Notes: generated from the sequence alone by a model not told the origin. A stretch of DNA of 64,000 nt from Stratiformator vulcanicus (GCF_007744515.1 NZ_CP036268.1:5164202-5228201), one strand, 5' to 3'; shown: positions 9,035-19,326, counted from the stretch's first letter. Program-made: numbers and translations.

Positions 9035-10243
9035 ATGCACTTGGACGCAGTCATTTTTGGCGGCGGAGCCGCCGGTTTGTGGACACTCGATCGCCTCTGT
9101 GCCGGTGGGCATCGCGCGATCCTGCTTGAATCGAACGCCCTGGGAGCGGGCCAGACGGTCGCCTCTCAGGGCATCATTCACGGGGGTCTCAAATACACCC
9201 TCACGGGGCTGCTGACCCGCAGCGCCGAGAACATTCGCGACATGCCCGACCTGTGGCGGGAGTGCCTCGCCGGGGAACGTGTCCCCAATCTGTCGGGCAC
9301 GGTCGTTCGATCCGATTCCTGCTACCTGTGGCGGACCGAGAGTTTGACCGGCCGCGTCGGTATGATCGGCGCCCGCATGGGGCTGCGCGTCACACCAAAA
9401 ATGTTGGCCCCCGGCGAGCTGCCTTCGGTACTGCAGAGCTGCCAGGGACCGGTCGCCCGGCTCAGTGAGCAGGTGATCTCTCCGGTCAGCTTTTTGGAAA
9501 AACTCCGCGAGCGGAACCTCCCCCGCCTGTTTAAAATCGACCCCGAATCGGGTCTGTCCCTTTCGGTCGATGACGGCGGACGGGTCACGCAGATCGGACT
9601 GACCGACTCCGAAACCGGGCGGACGTTCGAGTGCGTGCCCAAATCTGTCATCCTCGCTGCCGGCAACGGCAACGCCCGGCTACTGTCGCAAGTCGGAAAA
9701 TCGGCGACCGTGATGCAGCGACGCCCGCTCCACATGGTGATGGCAAAAGGCGATCTCCCCGAATTCAACGGCCACTGCGTCGACGGAACGGTTACCCGCG
9801 TTACGATCACCTCGGAGCGAATCGACGAGCAGACCGTCGTCTGGCAAATCGGGGGGCAGATTGCCGAAGACGGCGTCGGCCTGTCGGAGCCCGACCTCAT
9901 CGCACGGGCGCGTCGCGAACTGGCCGCCGCCCTACCTGATCTGTCGCAGGATGGCATCGAATGGGCCACCTACCGCGTTGACCGGGCCGAAGGCGAAACG
10001 CCGCAAAATCGACGGCCGGACGACATCCAGGTCATGGCCGACGGCAACACCCTGACGTGCTGGCCGACGAAACTGGCACTCGTGCCCGCTATGGCCCGCC
10101 GAATCGCCCAACTGCTGCCCCATCCCGAGAATTCGGGTTCGGGTGAATCGCAGCAATTGCCTGAATGGACGCGGCCCGAGGTCGCAGCTCCTCCCTGGGA
10201 AACATGTCATTGGTATTCCGACCGCATCACCCGCGCCGCGTGA
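9035..10243 (+). CDS. FAD-dependent oxidoreductase (DAO/GlpD-like fold)
   Basis: 402 residues, cytoplasmic or peripheral. It opens with the dinucleotide-binding segment AVIFGGGAAGLWTLDRL and an acidic end of the second strand (ILLES), followed by ASQGIIHGGLKYTL, which is typical of the D-amino-acid oxidase/glycerol-3-phosphate dehydrogenase superfamily. A second FAD-contact strand VILAAGNGNARLL lies near residue 208. The C-terminal third lacks a family signature I can name, so the substrate is unknown. GTG at 9032 directly precedes the ATG at 9035 and either could start. It lies 40 bases before an aldo/keto reductase, so the two may be co-transcribed. Confidence 0.82.
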   Translation: MHLDAVIFGGGAAGLWTLDRLCAGGHRAILLESNALGAGQTVASQGIIHGGLKYTLTGLLTRSAENIRDMPDLWRECLAGERVPNLSGTVVRSDSCYLWRTESLTGRVGMIGARMGLRVTPKMLAPGELPSVLQSCQGPVARLSEQVISPVSFLEKLRERNLPRLFKIDPESGLSLSVDDGGRVTQIGLTDSETGRTFECVPKSVILAAGNGNARLLSQVGKSATVMQRRPLHMVMAKGDLPEFNGHCVDGTVTRVTITSERIDEQTVVWQIGGQIAEDGVGLSEPDLIARARRELAAALPDLSQDGIEWATYRVDRAEGETPQNRRPDDIQVMADGNTLTCWPTKLALVPAMARRIAQLLPHPENSGSGESQQLPEWTRPEVAAPPWETCHWYSDRITRAA

Positions 10244-10283
10244 TCGGCTTTCGAATCAATTCGACTGTGTAAAGAAAATTCTT

Positions 10284-11072
10284 ATGGAACGCCGCCCCCT
10301 CGGCCGCACCGGTACGGATGTCAGCCCGATCGGTTTCGGCGCCTTTAAAATCGGTCGCAATCAAAAGATCAAATACCCTCAGCCGTATGCCCTGCCCGAT
10401 GAATCGCAGGTCGACCGGCTTTTGGGCGGCGTGCTCGATCTCGGCATCAATCTGATCGACACCGCCCCGGCTTACGGAGTCAGCGAGGAGCGGATCGGCC
10501 GACATCTGTCTCACCGCCGCGACGAGTTCGTTCTTTCGACAAAGGTCGGCGAAAACTTCTGGACCGATCGCACCGGGCAGTCGAACTCGAATTACGAATT
10601 CAGCGCCAAGGCGATCATCGCGAGTGTGGAACGCAGCCTGAAGCGACTTCGGTCCGATCGGCTCGACCTCGTTCTGCTGCATTCGGACGGTCGCGACCTG
10701 TTCATTCTTCGCGATACTCCCGCGGTTGAAACGCTGGTGTGGCTGAGGGACGCAGGAAAGATCGGACACATCGGGCTCTCCGGCAAGACCGCCGCGGGCC
10801 ATCACGCCGCCCTCGACTGGGCCGACGTAATCATGGTCGAATACAACGCCCTCGATACCGGGCAGAGCGTCGTGATGGACGAAGCCGCCAAGCGCGGCGT
10901 CGGCGTGCTTGTCAAGAAAGGGCTCGCCGCCGGGCATCTTGATCCGGAGACAGCCATTCCGTTCGCGCTCGCGCATGACGCCGTAGCCAGCCTGACGCTT
11001 GGCGGGCTGAATCTTGACCACTTCGCCGCGAATGTGTCGCTGGCGGCCGATCGCGTGGCTGCGGCAGCCTGA
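10284..11072 (+). CDS. Aldo/keto reductase
   Basis: 262-residue NAD(P)H-dependent reductase. MERRPLGRTGTDVSPIGFG is the standard opening of the family. The catalytic tetrad is visible: Asp and Tyr in LIDTAPAYGVSEERIG, Lys in VLSTKVGE and His in LVLLHSDG. The protein is short for an AKR (often about 300 or more), and the C-terminal part is compressed. The ATG at 10284 matches the conserved N-terminus; a longer in-frame extension overlapping the upstream gene is unlikely. It follows the FAD oxidoreductase by 40 bases, suggesting a shared redox pathway, but the substrate is not known. Confidence 0.88.
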   Translation: MERRPLGRTGTDVSPIGFGAFKIGRNQKIKYPQPYALPDESQVDRLLGGVLDLGINLIDTAPAYGVSEERIGRHLSHRRDEFVLSTKVGENFWTDRTGQSNSNYEFSAKAIIASVERSLKRLRSDRLDLVLLHSDGRDLFILRDTPAVETLVWLRDAGKIGHIGLSGKTAAGHHAALDWADVIMVEYNALDTGQSVVMDEAAKRGVGVLVKKGLAAGHLDPETAIPFALAHDAVASLTLGGLNLDHFAANVSLAADRVAAAA

Positions 11073-11147
11073 GCCTGCTCGGCGTGTCGCGTACCTCGGC
11101 AAGGACGCACGGTCGACATTCGCTGGCGGGCGTTTGATAATTGGCGA

Positions 11148-12140
11148 ATGCCCGGCCCGTCGGTCTCTGTCATCATTCCGTGCTTCAACGCCGCGCCGTT
11201 CCTCGGCGAAGCGATTCGCTCCGCATTGGATCAGTCATTGCCGCCGGTCGAAGTGATCGTGGTCGATGACGGGTCGACCGATGATTCAGCCGAGATCGCC
11301 CAGAGTTTCGGACCGCCGGTACGGGTGCTTCGCCAAGAAAATCATGGCGAAAGCGTGGCCCGCAATCGCGGGATAGACGAGGCCGCGGGTGACTGGGTGG
11401 CCCTGCTGGATGCCGATGACGTGTGGCTTCCCTCCAAGCTGCGGCAGCAATGGGAGTTGGTCGAGGCCGACCCTTCCGGCGACGAGGTCGTTTGCATTGG
11501 GACCCGCTGTTTCGCGTTCGCTGAGGACGGGCGGCAGTCAGAATTCCCGCAGCCCGATACCTTCGATCTACCGGAGCCGTCGCTCGAACTGCTTGTTGAG
11601 TGCGCCATCTCGCCCTCGGCTGCGATGTTCCGAAGACGCGACGGCTTGGCCTGCGGGTTTCCCGAGGAGACGCGGTCGAGCGAAGACATGATCTTCTTTG
11701 CTCATCTGAGAACACGGGGCCGGTTCCTGCGGGTCGACGACCCGCTAACCGGCTATCGACGTTCGGATGCCCAGCAGACGAAAACACCCGGCCATCTCGC
11801 GCGATCGATCCGCTGCCGCTACGAGTGGGCCGAAAGGCACCCGGATGTCATCCCTCCGGCCCGACTGCCGCACCTCCGCTCCCGATTGCTCGACGAAGTC
11901 GCGACGTTCATCCGCCGATCCGAAGCGCTCGACGATCTCGTCTCCGCCTCCGAACTTCGAACGATCGCCCTCGAACTTGATCCCGAGCATGACAGCGGGT
12001 CACGCCCGACCGGCTGGCGGAAATGGGCCATCCGGGCTGATGCGCACGACGCGGTGCGACGCGGCAGTCGGCGGAATGGCCCTGCCTCGCTCTTTTATCG
12101 CATCATGCGTCGCCTCGCCGAAATCGGACAACCGAGGTGA
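11148..12140 (+). CDS. Family 2 glycosyltransferase
   Basis: 330-residue inverting GT-A enzyme that transfers a sugar from a nucleotide donor. Residues 3-35 give VSVIIPCFNAAPFLGEAI and EVIVVDDGSTDDS, with the metal-binding LLDADDVW near residue 85. An acidic catalytic region is probably near EETRSSEDMIFF. No membrane segment, so it is a cytoplasmic or peripheral enzyme of glycan or cell-surface sugar assembly. It lies 75 bases after the aldo/keto reductase on the same strand and ends 137 bases before clpB. Acceptor and donor cannot be read from the sequence. Confidence 0.9.
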   Translation: MPGPSVSVIIPCFNAAPFLGEAIRSALDQSLPPVEVIVVDDGSTDDSAEIAQSFGPPVRVLRQENHGESVARNRGIDEAAGDWVALLDADDVWLPSKLRQQWELVEADPSGDEVVCIGTRCFAFAEDGRQSEFPQPDTFDLPEPSLELLVECAISPSAAMFRRRDGLACGFPEETRSSEDMIFFAHLRTRGRFLRVDDPLTGYRRSDAQQTKTPGHLARSIRCRYEWAERHPDVIPPARLPHLRSRLLDEVATFIRRSEALDDLVSASELRTIALELDPEHDSGSRPTGWRKWAIRADAHDAVRRGSRRNGPASLFYRIMRRLAEIGQPR

Positions 12141-12277
12141 GGCCCGCTGGGGAACCTCCCGACTCCGGTTTTCGGCTCCGACCGTTCATACCTTTCGTCG
12201 AGGGCGTATATTGGAGATTGTGAATGGGAGGTTCCTGAAATCCTTTTGCAACGACCGACGCGCCCGGTGAAAGACCA

Positions 12278-14896
12278 ATGCCGTTTCAACCTGAAAAACT
12301 GACCGTCAAAGCCTCCGAGGCCGTTCAAAACTCGCAGCACCTCGCCGAAAGCCGGGGCAATCCGCAATTGCTGCCACTGCATCTGCTTAAGGCCCTTCTC
12401 GAAGAACAGGGAGGCGTTGTCGCCCCGCTGCTGGGGCGGATCGGCGTCAACATGGGACAGCTTAATTCGCTCGTCGATTCCGAACTCGATCGGCTGCCGA
12501 AGATGTCCGGCTCCGGGCAACAGCCGGGACCGGGGCCCTACTTCATGCAGGTGCTCGAAGGCGCGCAATCCCGCGCCGATGAGATGAAGGATGAATACGT
12601 CAGCACCGAGCACCTGCTACTCGCACTGGCCACAACGGAAGACGACACGGCAGGCCGGCTGCTTAATATGAACGGTGTTCGCGAACAGGACATTCTCGCA
12701 GCGCTCAAAGACATCCGCGGAGGACAATCAGTGCAATCACAGAATCCGGAAGCGACCTATCAATCGCTCGAGAAATACGGAAAAGATCTCGTTGAACTCG
12801 CCCGCACGGGCAAGATCGACCCTGTGATCGGGCGAGACACCGAAATCCGTCGCGTCATTCAAGTCCTCAGCCGCCGGCGAAAAAATAACCCGGTCCTGAT
12901 CGGCGATCCCGGCGTCGGAAAGACGGCCATCGCCGAAGGACTCGCCATGCGGATCGTCGACGGCGACGTCCCCCAGAACTTAAAAGAGAAAACGGTTGTC
13001 GCCCTCGACATGGGCGCCCTCGTCGCCGGGGCCAAGTACCGTGGCGAATTTGAAGAACGACTTAAAGCCGTGCTGCAGGAAGTGACCGACTCCGAAGGCC
13101 AGATCGTCCTCTTTATTGACGAGCTGCACACCGTCATCGGCGCGGGCAAAACCGACGGCGCGATGGACGCGTCGAACCTATTAAAGCCCGCACTCGCCCG
13201 CGGCGAACTGCACTGCATCGGTGCGACAACGCTCGACGAGTACCGTAAATACATCGAGAAAGACCCGGCCCTCGAACGCCGCTTTCAACCGGTGCTGGTC
13301 AAGGAACCGAGCGTCGAGGATACCCTCAGTATCCTGAGAGGAATTAAAGAGAAGTATGAAAAGCATCACGGCGTTCGCATTAACGACGAAGCTCTAAGGT
13401 CGGCCGCCTCGCTCTCGGACCGCTATATCAACGATCGCTTCCTGCCCGATAAAGCGATTGACTTAATCGACGAAGCCGCGAGTCGACTTAGGATGGAGAT
13501 CGACTCAATGCCGGTCGAGCTCGATGAGCTCAATCGCGCCCTCGCCCGGATGAAGATCGAGGCGAAGGTGCTCGAAGACGAATCGAGCGAAGAGTCGCAA
13601 CAGCGACTGGACGCCTTAAAGAAAGACATCGCCGACCGCGAAGAAACCGTCACAGGTCTTCGCGCTCGCTGGGAATCGGAAAAGGAAGTCCTTGCGAATC
13701 TCAAGCCGTTGCAAGAAGAGATCGACCAATTAAGAGGCGAACGGGATCGAGCTCTCGGTCAGGCGCAGCGGTCTTCTTCCAATGAGGATTATCAAAAAGC
13801 CTACGAAGCCGAAGTAAAGCTGAAAGAAGCCGAGCAAAAGCTCAGCCAACTCGAGGAGCGATTTGAACAGATGCAGCAGTCGGGTGAAGAACGCCTGCTG
13901 CGCGAAGCGGTCACGGGCGAAGACATTGCCAAGGTCGTTTCGACTTGGACCGGAGTGCCGGTTGCCCGGATGCTGCAAACGGAGAAGGATAAGCTCTTAA
14001 AGATGGAGCAACGAATCCACGAGCGGATGATTAATCAGGAGGAAGCCGTCGAAGCCGTGGCCAATGCCGTTCGTCGCTCGCGCTCGGGTCTGACCGATCA
14101 GAAACGACCCATCGGATCGTTCCTGTTTCTTGGCCCGACGGGTGTCGGCAAGACCGAACTTTGTAAGGCGCTCGCCGAATTCTTGTTCGATGACGAGCGC
14201 GCGATGGTCCGCATCGATATGTCGGAATTTATGGAGAAGCACTCGGTCGCCCGCATGATCGGTGCCCCTCCCGGATACGTCGGCTATGAAGAAGGAGGCA
14301 AACTCACCGAAGCCGTCCGCCGCAATCCTTACAGCGTGATTCTCCTCGACGAAGTCGAAAAGGCGCACCCCGACGTCTTTAACGTGCTGTTGCAGGTGCT
14401 CGACGACGGCCGACTCACCGACGGCCAAGGCCGCACCGTCGACTTCACGAACTGCATCATCGCCATGACCTCGAACATCGGCAGTCAGAAAATTCTCGAC
14501 CTTGCCGACGATGAGCTCTATACCGAAATTAAGAGCCGCGTGATGGAGGACCTCCGACTTCACTTCCGGCCCGAATTCTTAAATCGCGTCGACGAGGTCA
14601 TCGTCTTTCACCCGCTCGGCCGCAAAGAAATCAGGCAGATCGTCGACCTGCAACTCGAATTCCTGCGGCAGAATCTCGAAGATGAAGGCTACGGTCTTGA
14701 GGTCACCGACCAAGCCAAAGACCTGTTGGCTCAAGAAGGTTATGACCCCCAGTATGGAGCACGACCGCTCAAACGAGTCATTCAAAACCGACTGGAAAAC
14801 TCTCTCGCCAACGAAATCCTCACCGGTCGCTTCGAAGAAGGCACGATAATTAAAGTCGACGCAACACCGGACGGTTTCGTGTTTACGGCGGATTAA
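12278..14896 (+). CDS. clpB: ATP-dependent chaperone ClpB
   Basis: 872-residue hexameric disaggregase that works with DnaK to pull apart aggregated proteins. Domains in order: Clp N domain (1-145); first AAA+ module with Walker [10 protein letters not shown] near residue 210 and Walker B LFIDELHT; coiled-coil middle domain (about 410-540) that separates ClpB from ClpA; second AAA+ module with GPTGVGKTE and [20 protein letters not shown]-terminal small domain with [10 protein letters not shown]. Length is normal for the family (about 860). The leader contains a possible -10 TATATT at 12207-12212. I did not find a CIRCE-type inverted repeat, so heat regulation is not shown here. Confidence 0.97.
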   Translation: MPFQPEKLTVKASEAVQNSQHLAESRGNPQLLPLHLLKALLEEQGGVVAPLLGRIGVNMGQLNSLVDSELDRLPKMSGSGQQPGPGPYFMQVLEGAQSRADEMKDEYVSTEHLLLALATTEDDTAGRLLNMNGVREQDILAALKDIRGGQSVQSQNPEATYQSLEKYGKDLVELARTGKIDPVIGRDTEIRRVIQVLSRRRKNNPVLIGDPGVGKTAIAEGLAMRIVDGDVPQNLKEKTVVALDMGALVAGAKYRGEFEERLKAVLQEVTDSEGQIVLFIDELHTVIGAGKTDGAMDASNLLKPALARGELHCIGATTLDEYRKYIEKDPALERRFQPVLVKEPSVEDTLSILRGIKEKYEKHHGVRINDEALRSAASLSDRYINDRFLPDKAIDLIDEAASRLRMEIDSMPVELDELNRALARMKIEAKVLEDESSEESQQRLDALKKDIADREETVTGLRARWESEKEVLANLKPLQEEIDQLRGERDRALGQAQRSSSNEDYQKAYEAEVKLKEAEQKLSQLEERFEQMQQSGEERLLREAVTGEDIAKVVSTWTGVPVARMLQTEKDKLLKMEQRIHERMINQEEAVEAVANAVRRSRSGLTDQKRPIGSFLFLGPTGVGKTELCKALAEFLFDDERAMVRIDMSEFMEKHSVARMIGAPPGYVGYEEGGKLTEAVRRNPYSVILLDEVEKAHPDVFNVLLQVLDDGRLTDGQGRTVDFTNCIIAMTSNIGSQKILDLADDELYTEIKSRVMEDLRLHFRPEFLNRVDEVIVFHPLGRKEIRQIVDLQLEFLRQNLEDEGYGLEVTDQAKDLLAQEGYDPQYGARPLKRVIQNRLENSLANEILTGRFEEGTIIKVDATPDGFVFTAD

Positions 14897-14977
14897 TTTC
14901 CGCCGTGATTCCAACGTCATCTCTTGGTTTCGCGACGACGTGAATCGGACTCATCAATCTCTAAAGTATTGGCCAAC

Positions 14978-16288
14978 ATGAAGACACCAACCGGACTTTC
15001 ACGCCGACACATGCTCAAGACCACGGCCGCGGCGACGGCGGCAGCGTGGTGGAACCCGCTGGCTTCCACCGGCCGAGCGGAGAGTCCGAACGAGAAGCTA
15101 AACATTGCCTGTATCGGAATTGGCGGGCAGGGCGCAGCAAACATCCGTAGGGTCGACGGACAGAACCTCATCGCATTTGCGGATGTCGACAAGGAAAGAG
15201 CCGCGAAAACTCTTAAGAAGTACCCGGAGGTACCGCTCTACAGCGACTACCGCAAGATGTTCGATCAGCTCGAACAACAGATCGACGCGGTCGTTGTCAG
15301 CACACCGGATCACGCTCACTTTCATCCCTCAATGATGGCGATTGAGCGGGGGATGCACCTTTATTGCGAGAAGCCGCTGGCTCATTCGGTGAATGAGGTC
15401 CGCTTGCTCACCGAAGCCGCCAAAGCGAAGGGTGTGGCGACGCAACTTGGCACGCAGCGTCACAATCTGTCCTCGATGCGGCGCTCGGTTGAATTGGTTA
15501 AGTCGGGGGCGATCGGCGAAGTGAGTGATGTTCACGCGTGGGTTTCGTCGAGCCGGGGGATGCCCAATTACCCCGCGAAGACTGCGGACGTCCCCAAACA
15601 TCTCGACTGGGATCTATGGCTTAATCGCGCCGCCGAGCGGCCTTATAGTCCGAAGATCTGCCCTTACAATTGGCGGTTCTGGTGGAACTTCGGAACCGGT
15701 GAGACCGGCAACTGGGGCTGCCATATTCTCGATACTTCGTTCTGGGCACTCGATCTTAAATACCCCAAGCGGGTCGACGTCACCGACCCCGATCCGCATC
15801 CGTACGTCACGCCGAAGTCGATGGCGACAACGCTGACCTTCCCCACTGATAGCGGCAGTGACGTTCGGCTGCACTGGTCGCAGGTGCCATCGGTGCCGGA
15901 CGCGGTCGTCCGTCAGTCGGGCCTCAGCGAGAACGACCTCAAGCCGCACAACACGCTCTTCGTCGGCGAGAAAGGGATGCTCGCATGTGGCTTCAAAGGC
16001 TATCAACTCCTGCCCGCCGGTGACTTCACCGACTTCCAAGAACCCGAGTCGTTTATTCCCAAGCCGAGGGGCTTCCATCAACAGTGGATCGATGCCGCCC
16101 GCGGGGGCGACCCGGCTTCGTGCGGCTTCGACTATGGCGGCCCGCTCACCGAGGCCGTACTGCTGGCGAATGTCGCCTTCCGAGCTGGCGGCGGCTTCGA
16201 CTGGGATGCGGAACTGATGACCGCCTCCGGCACGCCTGCCGCGACGGACTTTCTGACGTCTCACTGCCGGGATGCCTGGCGCATTTAA
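14978..16288 (+). CDS. Tat-exported Gfo/Idh/MocA family oxidoreductase
   Basis: 436 residues. The N-terminus has a twin-arginine signal (LSRRHMLKTTAAATAAA), so the folded cofactor-bearing enzyme is exported. A Rossmann fold follows (IACIGIGGQGAANI), then the conserved CEKPLAHSVNEV near residue 130 whose Lys is the usual catalytic residue, and the GTQRH segment. The C-terminal alpha/beta dehydrogenase-like domain contains the WWNFGTGETGNWGCHILD pattern seen in secreted planctomycete members. ATG 14978 was chosen because it places the Tat motif about ten residues in. It follows clpB by 81 bases but is functionally unrelated. The substrate, probably a sugar or inositol, is not determined. Confidence 0.9.
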   Translation: MKTPTGLSRRHMLKTTAAATAAAWWNPLASTGRAESPNEKLNIACIGIGGQGAANIRRVDGQNLIAFADVDKERAAKTLKKYPEVPLYSDYRKMFDQLEQQIDAVVVSTPDHAHFHPSMMAIERGMHLYCEKPLAHSVNEVRLLTEAAKAKGVATQLGTQRHNLSSMRRSVELVKSGAIGEVSDVHAWVSSSRGMPNYPAKTADVPKHLDWDLWLNRAAERPYSPKICPYNWRFWWNFGTGETGNWGCHILDTSFWALDLKYPKRVDVTDPDPHPYVTPKSMATTLTFPTDSGSDVRLHWSQVPSVPDAVVRQSGLSENDLKPHNTLFVGEKGMLACGFKGYQLLPAGDFTDFQEPESFIPKPRGFHQQWIDAARGGDPASCGFDYGGPLTEAVLLANVAFRAGGGFDWDAELMTASGTPAATDFLTSHCRDAWRI

Positions 16289-16496
16289 GGCATCGCGACG
16301 GCTCAAATTCTCGTTCCGTTACCGCTGGCATTCGGCGGTGCAAGGCGTCAGACTGCTGTGACATCAGCGGTTGCCGATCTGTCGCGCCGTTGTCCCTTTT
16401 GGATTCGACCTCGCGCCGTGCCGGAGTTGCCGACGGCGGCGAGGGGGATGTCCGTCTCACCTGAAGTCAGCGATTAAAAAACGTTCAGGAGAAGTC

Positions 16497-17072
16497 ATGG
16501 AGCGAGAGGTCAATCCGAACCGAGCAAAAGTGCTCTTTTTTGCTGTACTGCTCGCGGCGCTAGGCGGCGCTGTCGCTTTCACGTTCTATCGGAACCGCCC
16601 CAGCCCTGACCCAACTAATCAATATATTGGCGAACTTGGGCGTGAAATCGGTTTTGACCCTGACGAAGCTAAGGCGAAGGGGGCCGAATTTGCAGCGACA
16701 CCGGAAGGGCGCGAAGCGATCGAGAATTTCCAACGACGCGCGGCCGAGACCCTTGCAAAGTCTGACGAGGCGGCTGCACAGGTCGAAGACCTATTCGCAA
16801 AAGCCAACGAAAATTACGAATCCGGCAACTTTCAAGAAGCACTTGATCTTTGCAATGAAGCACTTGCGATAGAAAAGAGCTCAAAGACGAAGTCGAGCAC
16901 TACGCCACGCCTGCTCAATCTCGCCGGACTCTCGCTCTGGATGCTTGGAGAACATGACGAGGCAATAAATCATCTCGAAGAGGCTCTGGCGGCAAAGTAT
17001 CTTCTTTCGAGAGACAAAAAGGTAATTGAAGAAAGCCTTGAGTTCTTTAAAGAGGTCCAAGCTGACCAATAG
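16497..17072 (+). CDS. Membrane-anchored TPR-like protein
   Basis: 191 residues. One hydrophobic helix lies near the N-terminus (VLFFAVLLAALGGAVAFTF, residues 11-29), preceded by charged residues, so it is an anchor with the rest outside the cytoplasm. The C-terminal 90 residues form two or three helix pairs with TPR character (AKANENYESGNFQEALDLCN and GEHDEAINHLEEALAA). The start at 16497 has AGGAG at a good distance. It lies alone between an exported oxidoreductase and an Asp-box protein. The DNA around it is slightly less G+C-rich than its neighbours. Role unknown; it is perhaps a scaffold. Confidence 0.7.
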   Translation: MEREVNPNRAKVLFFAVLLAALGGAVAFTFYRNRPSPDPTNQYIGELGREIGFDPDEAKAKGAEFAATPEGREAIENFQRRAAETLAKSDEAAAQVEDLFAKANENYESGNFQEALDLCNEALAIEKSSKTKSSTTPRLLNLAGLSLWMLGEHDEAINHLEEALAAKYLLSRDKKVIEESLEFFKEVQADQ

Positions 17073-17203
17073 GGATGGTGAAATTGCTCCGTGGCCAAAC
17101 ACCATTTCCTTTCGGCGTTGCAAACCTGTTAAGAGTCAGCATGCTTTTTCGTTGCCACCCACTGAAATTAGTATCGAACTTTTCGTCCTTCGTAGGAATT
17201 ATC

Positions 17204-18349
17204 ATGAGATCACTCGTCGCTGCACTTTGCCTGACATTGTCCGTCGCCGTCCACGCCGCCGAGAAGCCTCCTGAAGAATGGGTGGCCAAGGGGGAGGCCC
17301 GGCGGCAGGAGATTCCGCTCGGGGGCGACTTTAATCCCGATCCTCAGCAGCCCGTAATTATCGCGGTCGGGCACGGGGCGCGGGTGCTGATGTCGAACGA
17401 TGACGGTGCAAATTGGAAGCAGGTCTTCTTCGGCTATCCCGGCTCCGATCATGGTGGTTGGGCGACGAATTCAATCGCCTACACCGACGGCGTGTTCGCC
17501 TTCCCCGTGGGCTGGACCAAGCCAACCTCTTATTTCGCTTCGGACGACGGCGTGACCTGGCGGCACCTGAGCGACGGCAACACGATTCTTGATCGCCGCA
17601 GCAAAGATCCGCGGATCATGCCGACCGCGATGTCGATCGCCGGCGGGGATGGCACATTTGTCATGACCGGCTATATGGACGCGACCTCCACCCCCGACTT
17701 CGGCAAGACTTGGAATCAGACATCGTTTCGCAGCGTGAAAGACGACCAGCCGGGCCGCAAACTCGTCACGCACCACATCAAATCGATTTACTGCAAAGAC
17801 GCGGAACGCTTCCTCGCGATCGGCGATGATCGCAGCAAAGAGGACACCGAGTTCGGCAACCTCTTCGCCAGCGACGACATGGGCAAGACTTGGAAGTGGA
17901 TCGACCCCAAAGGCCTCGATGGACTCGACAGCAAGAGCGCGATGATTTCCAAGGAAGGCATCGTGCTTTTGGCCGACAAGAAAGGCGAACATGTTTACCG
18001 CTCGACCGATGCCGGTGAGACCTGGGAGGGCCCGATCATGACCGGCTCGCGCAACGGCACGCTCTCTGTGGTCGACGGCGAATTCTGGCTCGCCGGCTAT
18101 CCGTCACGGGCCTCCGAAGACGGTAAAACATGGCGTGACCTACCCAGAGCCGTGCCACAGGGGCAGGTGCTGAAGACCGATAAGGGCACGCTCCTGAGTG
18201 TCTCCCGCAAACGGTCCAATATCCTCCGCAGCACCGATGGCGGCGAGTCGTGGGAAGAGGTCTTCAGCTACGAGCCCGAGACAAAATACGTCCACGGCTC
18301 ACAGGGGCTTAAAGACATTGCCTTCGGTTATGTCAAAGCGGCGAATTAA
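17204..18349 (+). CDS. Secreted Asp-box (BNR) beta-propeller protein
   Basis: 381 residues with a signal peptide (MRSLVAALCLTLSVAVHAA). I count about seven Asp boxes of the S/T-x-D-x-G-x-T/S-W kind: SNDDGANWKQV, SDDGVTWRHL, TPDFGKTWNQT, SDDMGKTWKW, STDAGETWEGP, SEDGKTWRDL and STDGGESWEEV. This is the repeat of sialidase-like and Vps10-like propellers. I see no sialidase FRIP motif or Arg triad, so an enzyme activity is not implied. The ATG at 17204 has TAGGAA upstream; an earlier in-frame start would precede the signal peptide. A large inverted repeat follows the stop codon. Confidence 0.8.
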   Translation: MRSLVAALCLTLSVAVHAAEKPPEEWVAKGEARRQEIPLGGDFNPDPQQPVIIAVGHGARVLMSNDDGANWKQVFFGYPGSDHGGWATNSIAYTDGVFAFPVGWTKPTSYFASDDGVTWRHLSDGNTILDRRSKDPRIMPTAMSIAGGDGTFVMTGYMDATSTPDFGKTWNQTSFRSVKDDQPGRKLVTHHIKSIYCKDAERFLAIGDDRSKEDTEFGNLFASDDMGKTWKWIDPKGLDGLDSKSAMISKEGIVLLADKKGEHVYRSTDAGETWEGPIMTGSRNGTLSVVDGEFWLAGYPSRASEDGKTWRDLPRAVPQGQVLKTDKGTLLSVSRKRSNILRSTDGGESWEEVFSYEPETKYVHGSQGLKDIAFGYVKAAN

Positions 18350-18366
18350 TTCGCGCCGTACCCAAT

Positions 18367-18480
18367 AGGCGCCGATTTGCAGCCGCGACTGGCAAGGAGC
18401 GGATCAGGGCGAAGGTTTCAAGAGTTAATGAAACCTTTCACTTGATCCGCTTCCTACCGGGCGCGGCTGCATTGGCGTCT
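18367..18480. repeat. Long imperfect inverted repeat between convergent genes
   Basis: Arms of about 50 bp at 18367-18420 and 18429-18480 are inverted copies around the loop AGAGTTAA. The inner parts read AAGGTTTCA / TGAAACCTT, the middle AGCGGATCA / TGATCCGCT and the outer CAGCCGCG / CGCGGCTG, with scattered mismatches. There is no long T-run. It lies between the Asp-box gene and the TM2 genes and could form a bidirectional terminator-like hairpin or be a small mobile palindrome. Confidence 0.75.
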
Positions 18481-18501
18481 ATTGAGCAGGACGACAAGCA
18501 A

Positions 18502-18780
18502 TTAAAACCAAGGCTTCTCAGCATTCACATAGGTGTCGACGAATTCTTGGTCGGACATCGTCAAATATTTAATGCCTTCGATAATGCCGATGACCTGCAT
18601 CACCAACGCTCCGATTCCGCACGTGAGCAGCGACACGAGCAGCATGATGATCCCGGGCGTTGTATATCCCAAGATAAACTTATGAACGCCAAAACTGCCC
18701 AGCAGGATCGCGCAGATGCCAGCGGCCAGTTTCTTGTCGGCACCTTCCGGCTTGGCAGCCGGCACTGTTTCTTCAGACAT
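18502..18780 (-). CDS. TM2 domain protein (distal copy)
   Basis: 92-residue membrane protein. After a short charged N-terminus (MSEETVPAAKPEGADKKLAA), two hydrophobic helices flank a turn, with HKFILGYTTPG in the first part and an Asp/Glu-rich tail ending NAEKPWF. This is the TM2 architecture (two helices and a short loop). It is a paralogue of the next gene upstream: both share the ADKKLAAG/AEKKLAAG start, a G-HKFIL motif and an aromatic end. The ATG at 18780 gives the conserved start. The pair is probably one transcript. No function is known for this group. Confidence 0.85.
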   Translation of the reverse strand: MSEETVPAAKPEGADKKLAAGICAILLGSFGVHKFILGYTTPGIIMLLVSLLTCGIGALVMQVIGIIEGIKYLTMSDQEFVDTYVNAEKPWF

Positions 18781-18814
18781 TAGCGGTCCTTTTTTCAAAA
18801 GTGAGTCGAGGGGA

Positions 18815-19150
18815 TCAAAACCATTCGCGTTTGCCGACGACATACGTCTCGACAAATTCTTCATCGGTTTTCGTCAGGTAGATAATGCCCTCGGCGATGC
18901 TGATGACCTGCATGGCGATCGCGCCAAGGATCGGAATAATCAGGCAGAAGCCGAAGAAACCACAGGAGACCGTGATTGCCAACATAATGGCTCCGGCGAC
19001 CGGCATGTCGAGAATGAATTTGTGGATGCCCAGACCCGGCAGCAAGATCGCGATCAGCCCTGCCGCGAGCTTCTTCTCTGCACCGGGTGGCGCAGCGCGA
19101 TAGACCGGCTGCGGAGGTGGCTGTTGGGTGTCGGACGGGTCGCCGCTCAT
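18815..19150 (-). CDS. TM2 domain protein (proximal copy)
   Basis: 111-residue membrane protein, longer than its neighbour by a Pro/Gln-rich N-terminal tail (DTQQPPPQPVYRAAPPG). Then AEKKLAAGLIAILLPGLGIHKFIL, a second helical pair of hydrophobic segments, and an end EEFVETYVVGKREWF matching EFVDTYVNAEKPWF in the downstream copy. The two genes are 34 bases apart on the same strand and probably arose by tandem duplication. The start is an ATG at 19148-19150. TM2 proteins are found from bacteria to animals and this one adds nothing that shows its job. Confidence 0.85.
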   Translation of the reverse strand: MSGDPSDTQQPPPQPVYRAAPPGAEKKLAAGLIAILLPGLGIHKFILDMPVAGAIMLAITVSCGFFGFCLIIPILGAIAMQVISIAEGIIYLTKTDEEFVETYVVGKREWF

Positions 19151-19326
19151 CAGGCTCGCTCAGTGCTGAACATCATCGGTCTGTGGACATCAACATAGAC
19201 GACGCTGTCGGCTCTTCAAGCAGAATCGCCACTACCGATCCGGCAACGGCGAAATTGGCGACCCGGATCACGAAAATCTTCGCGAAAGTCCCGCTTTTCG
19301 GGTGATCGCCTATACTGGTCGGCATC

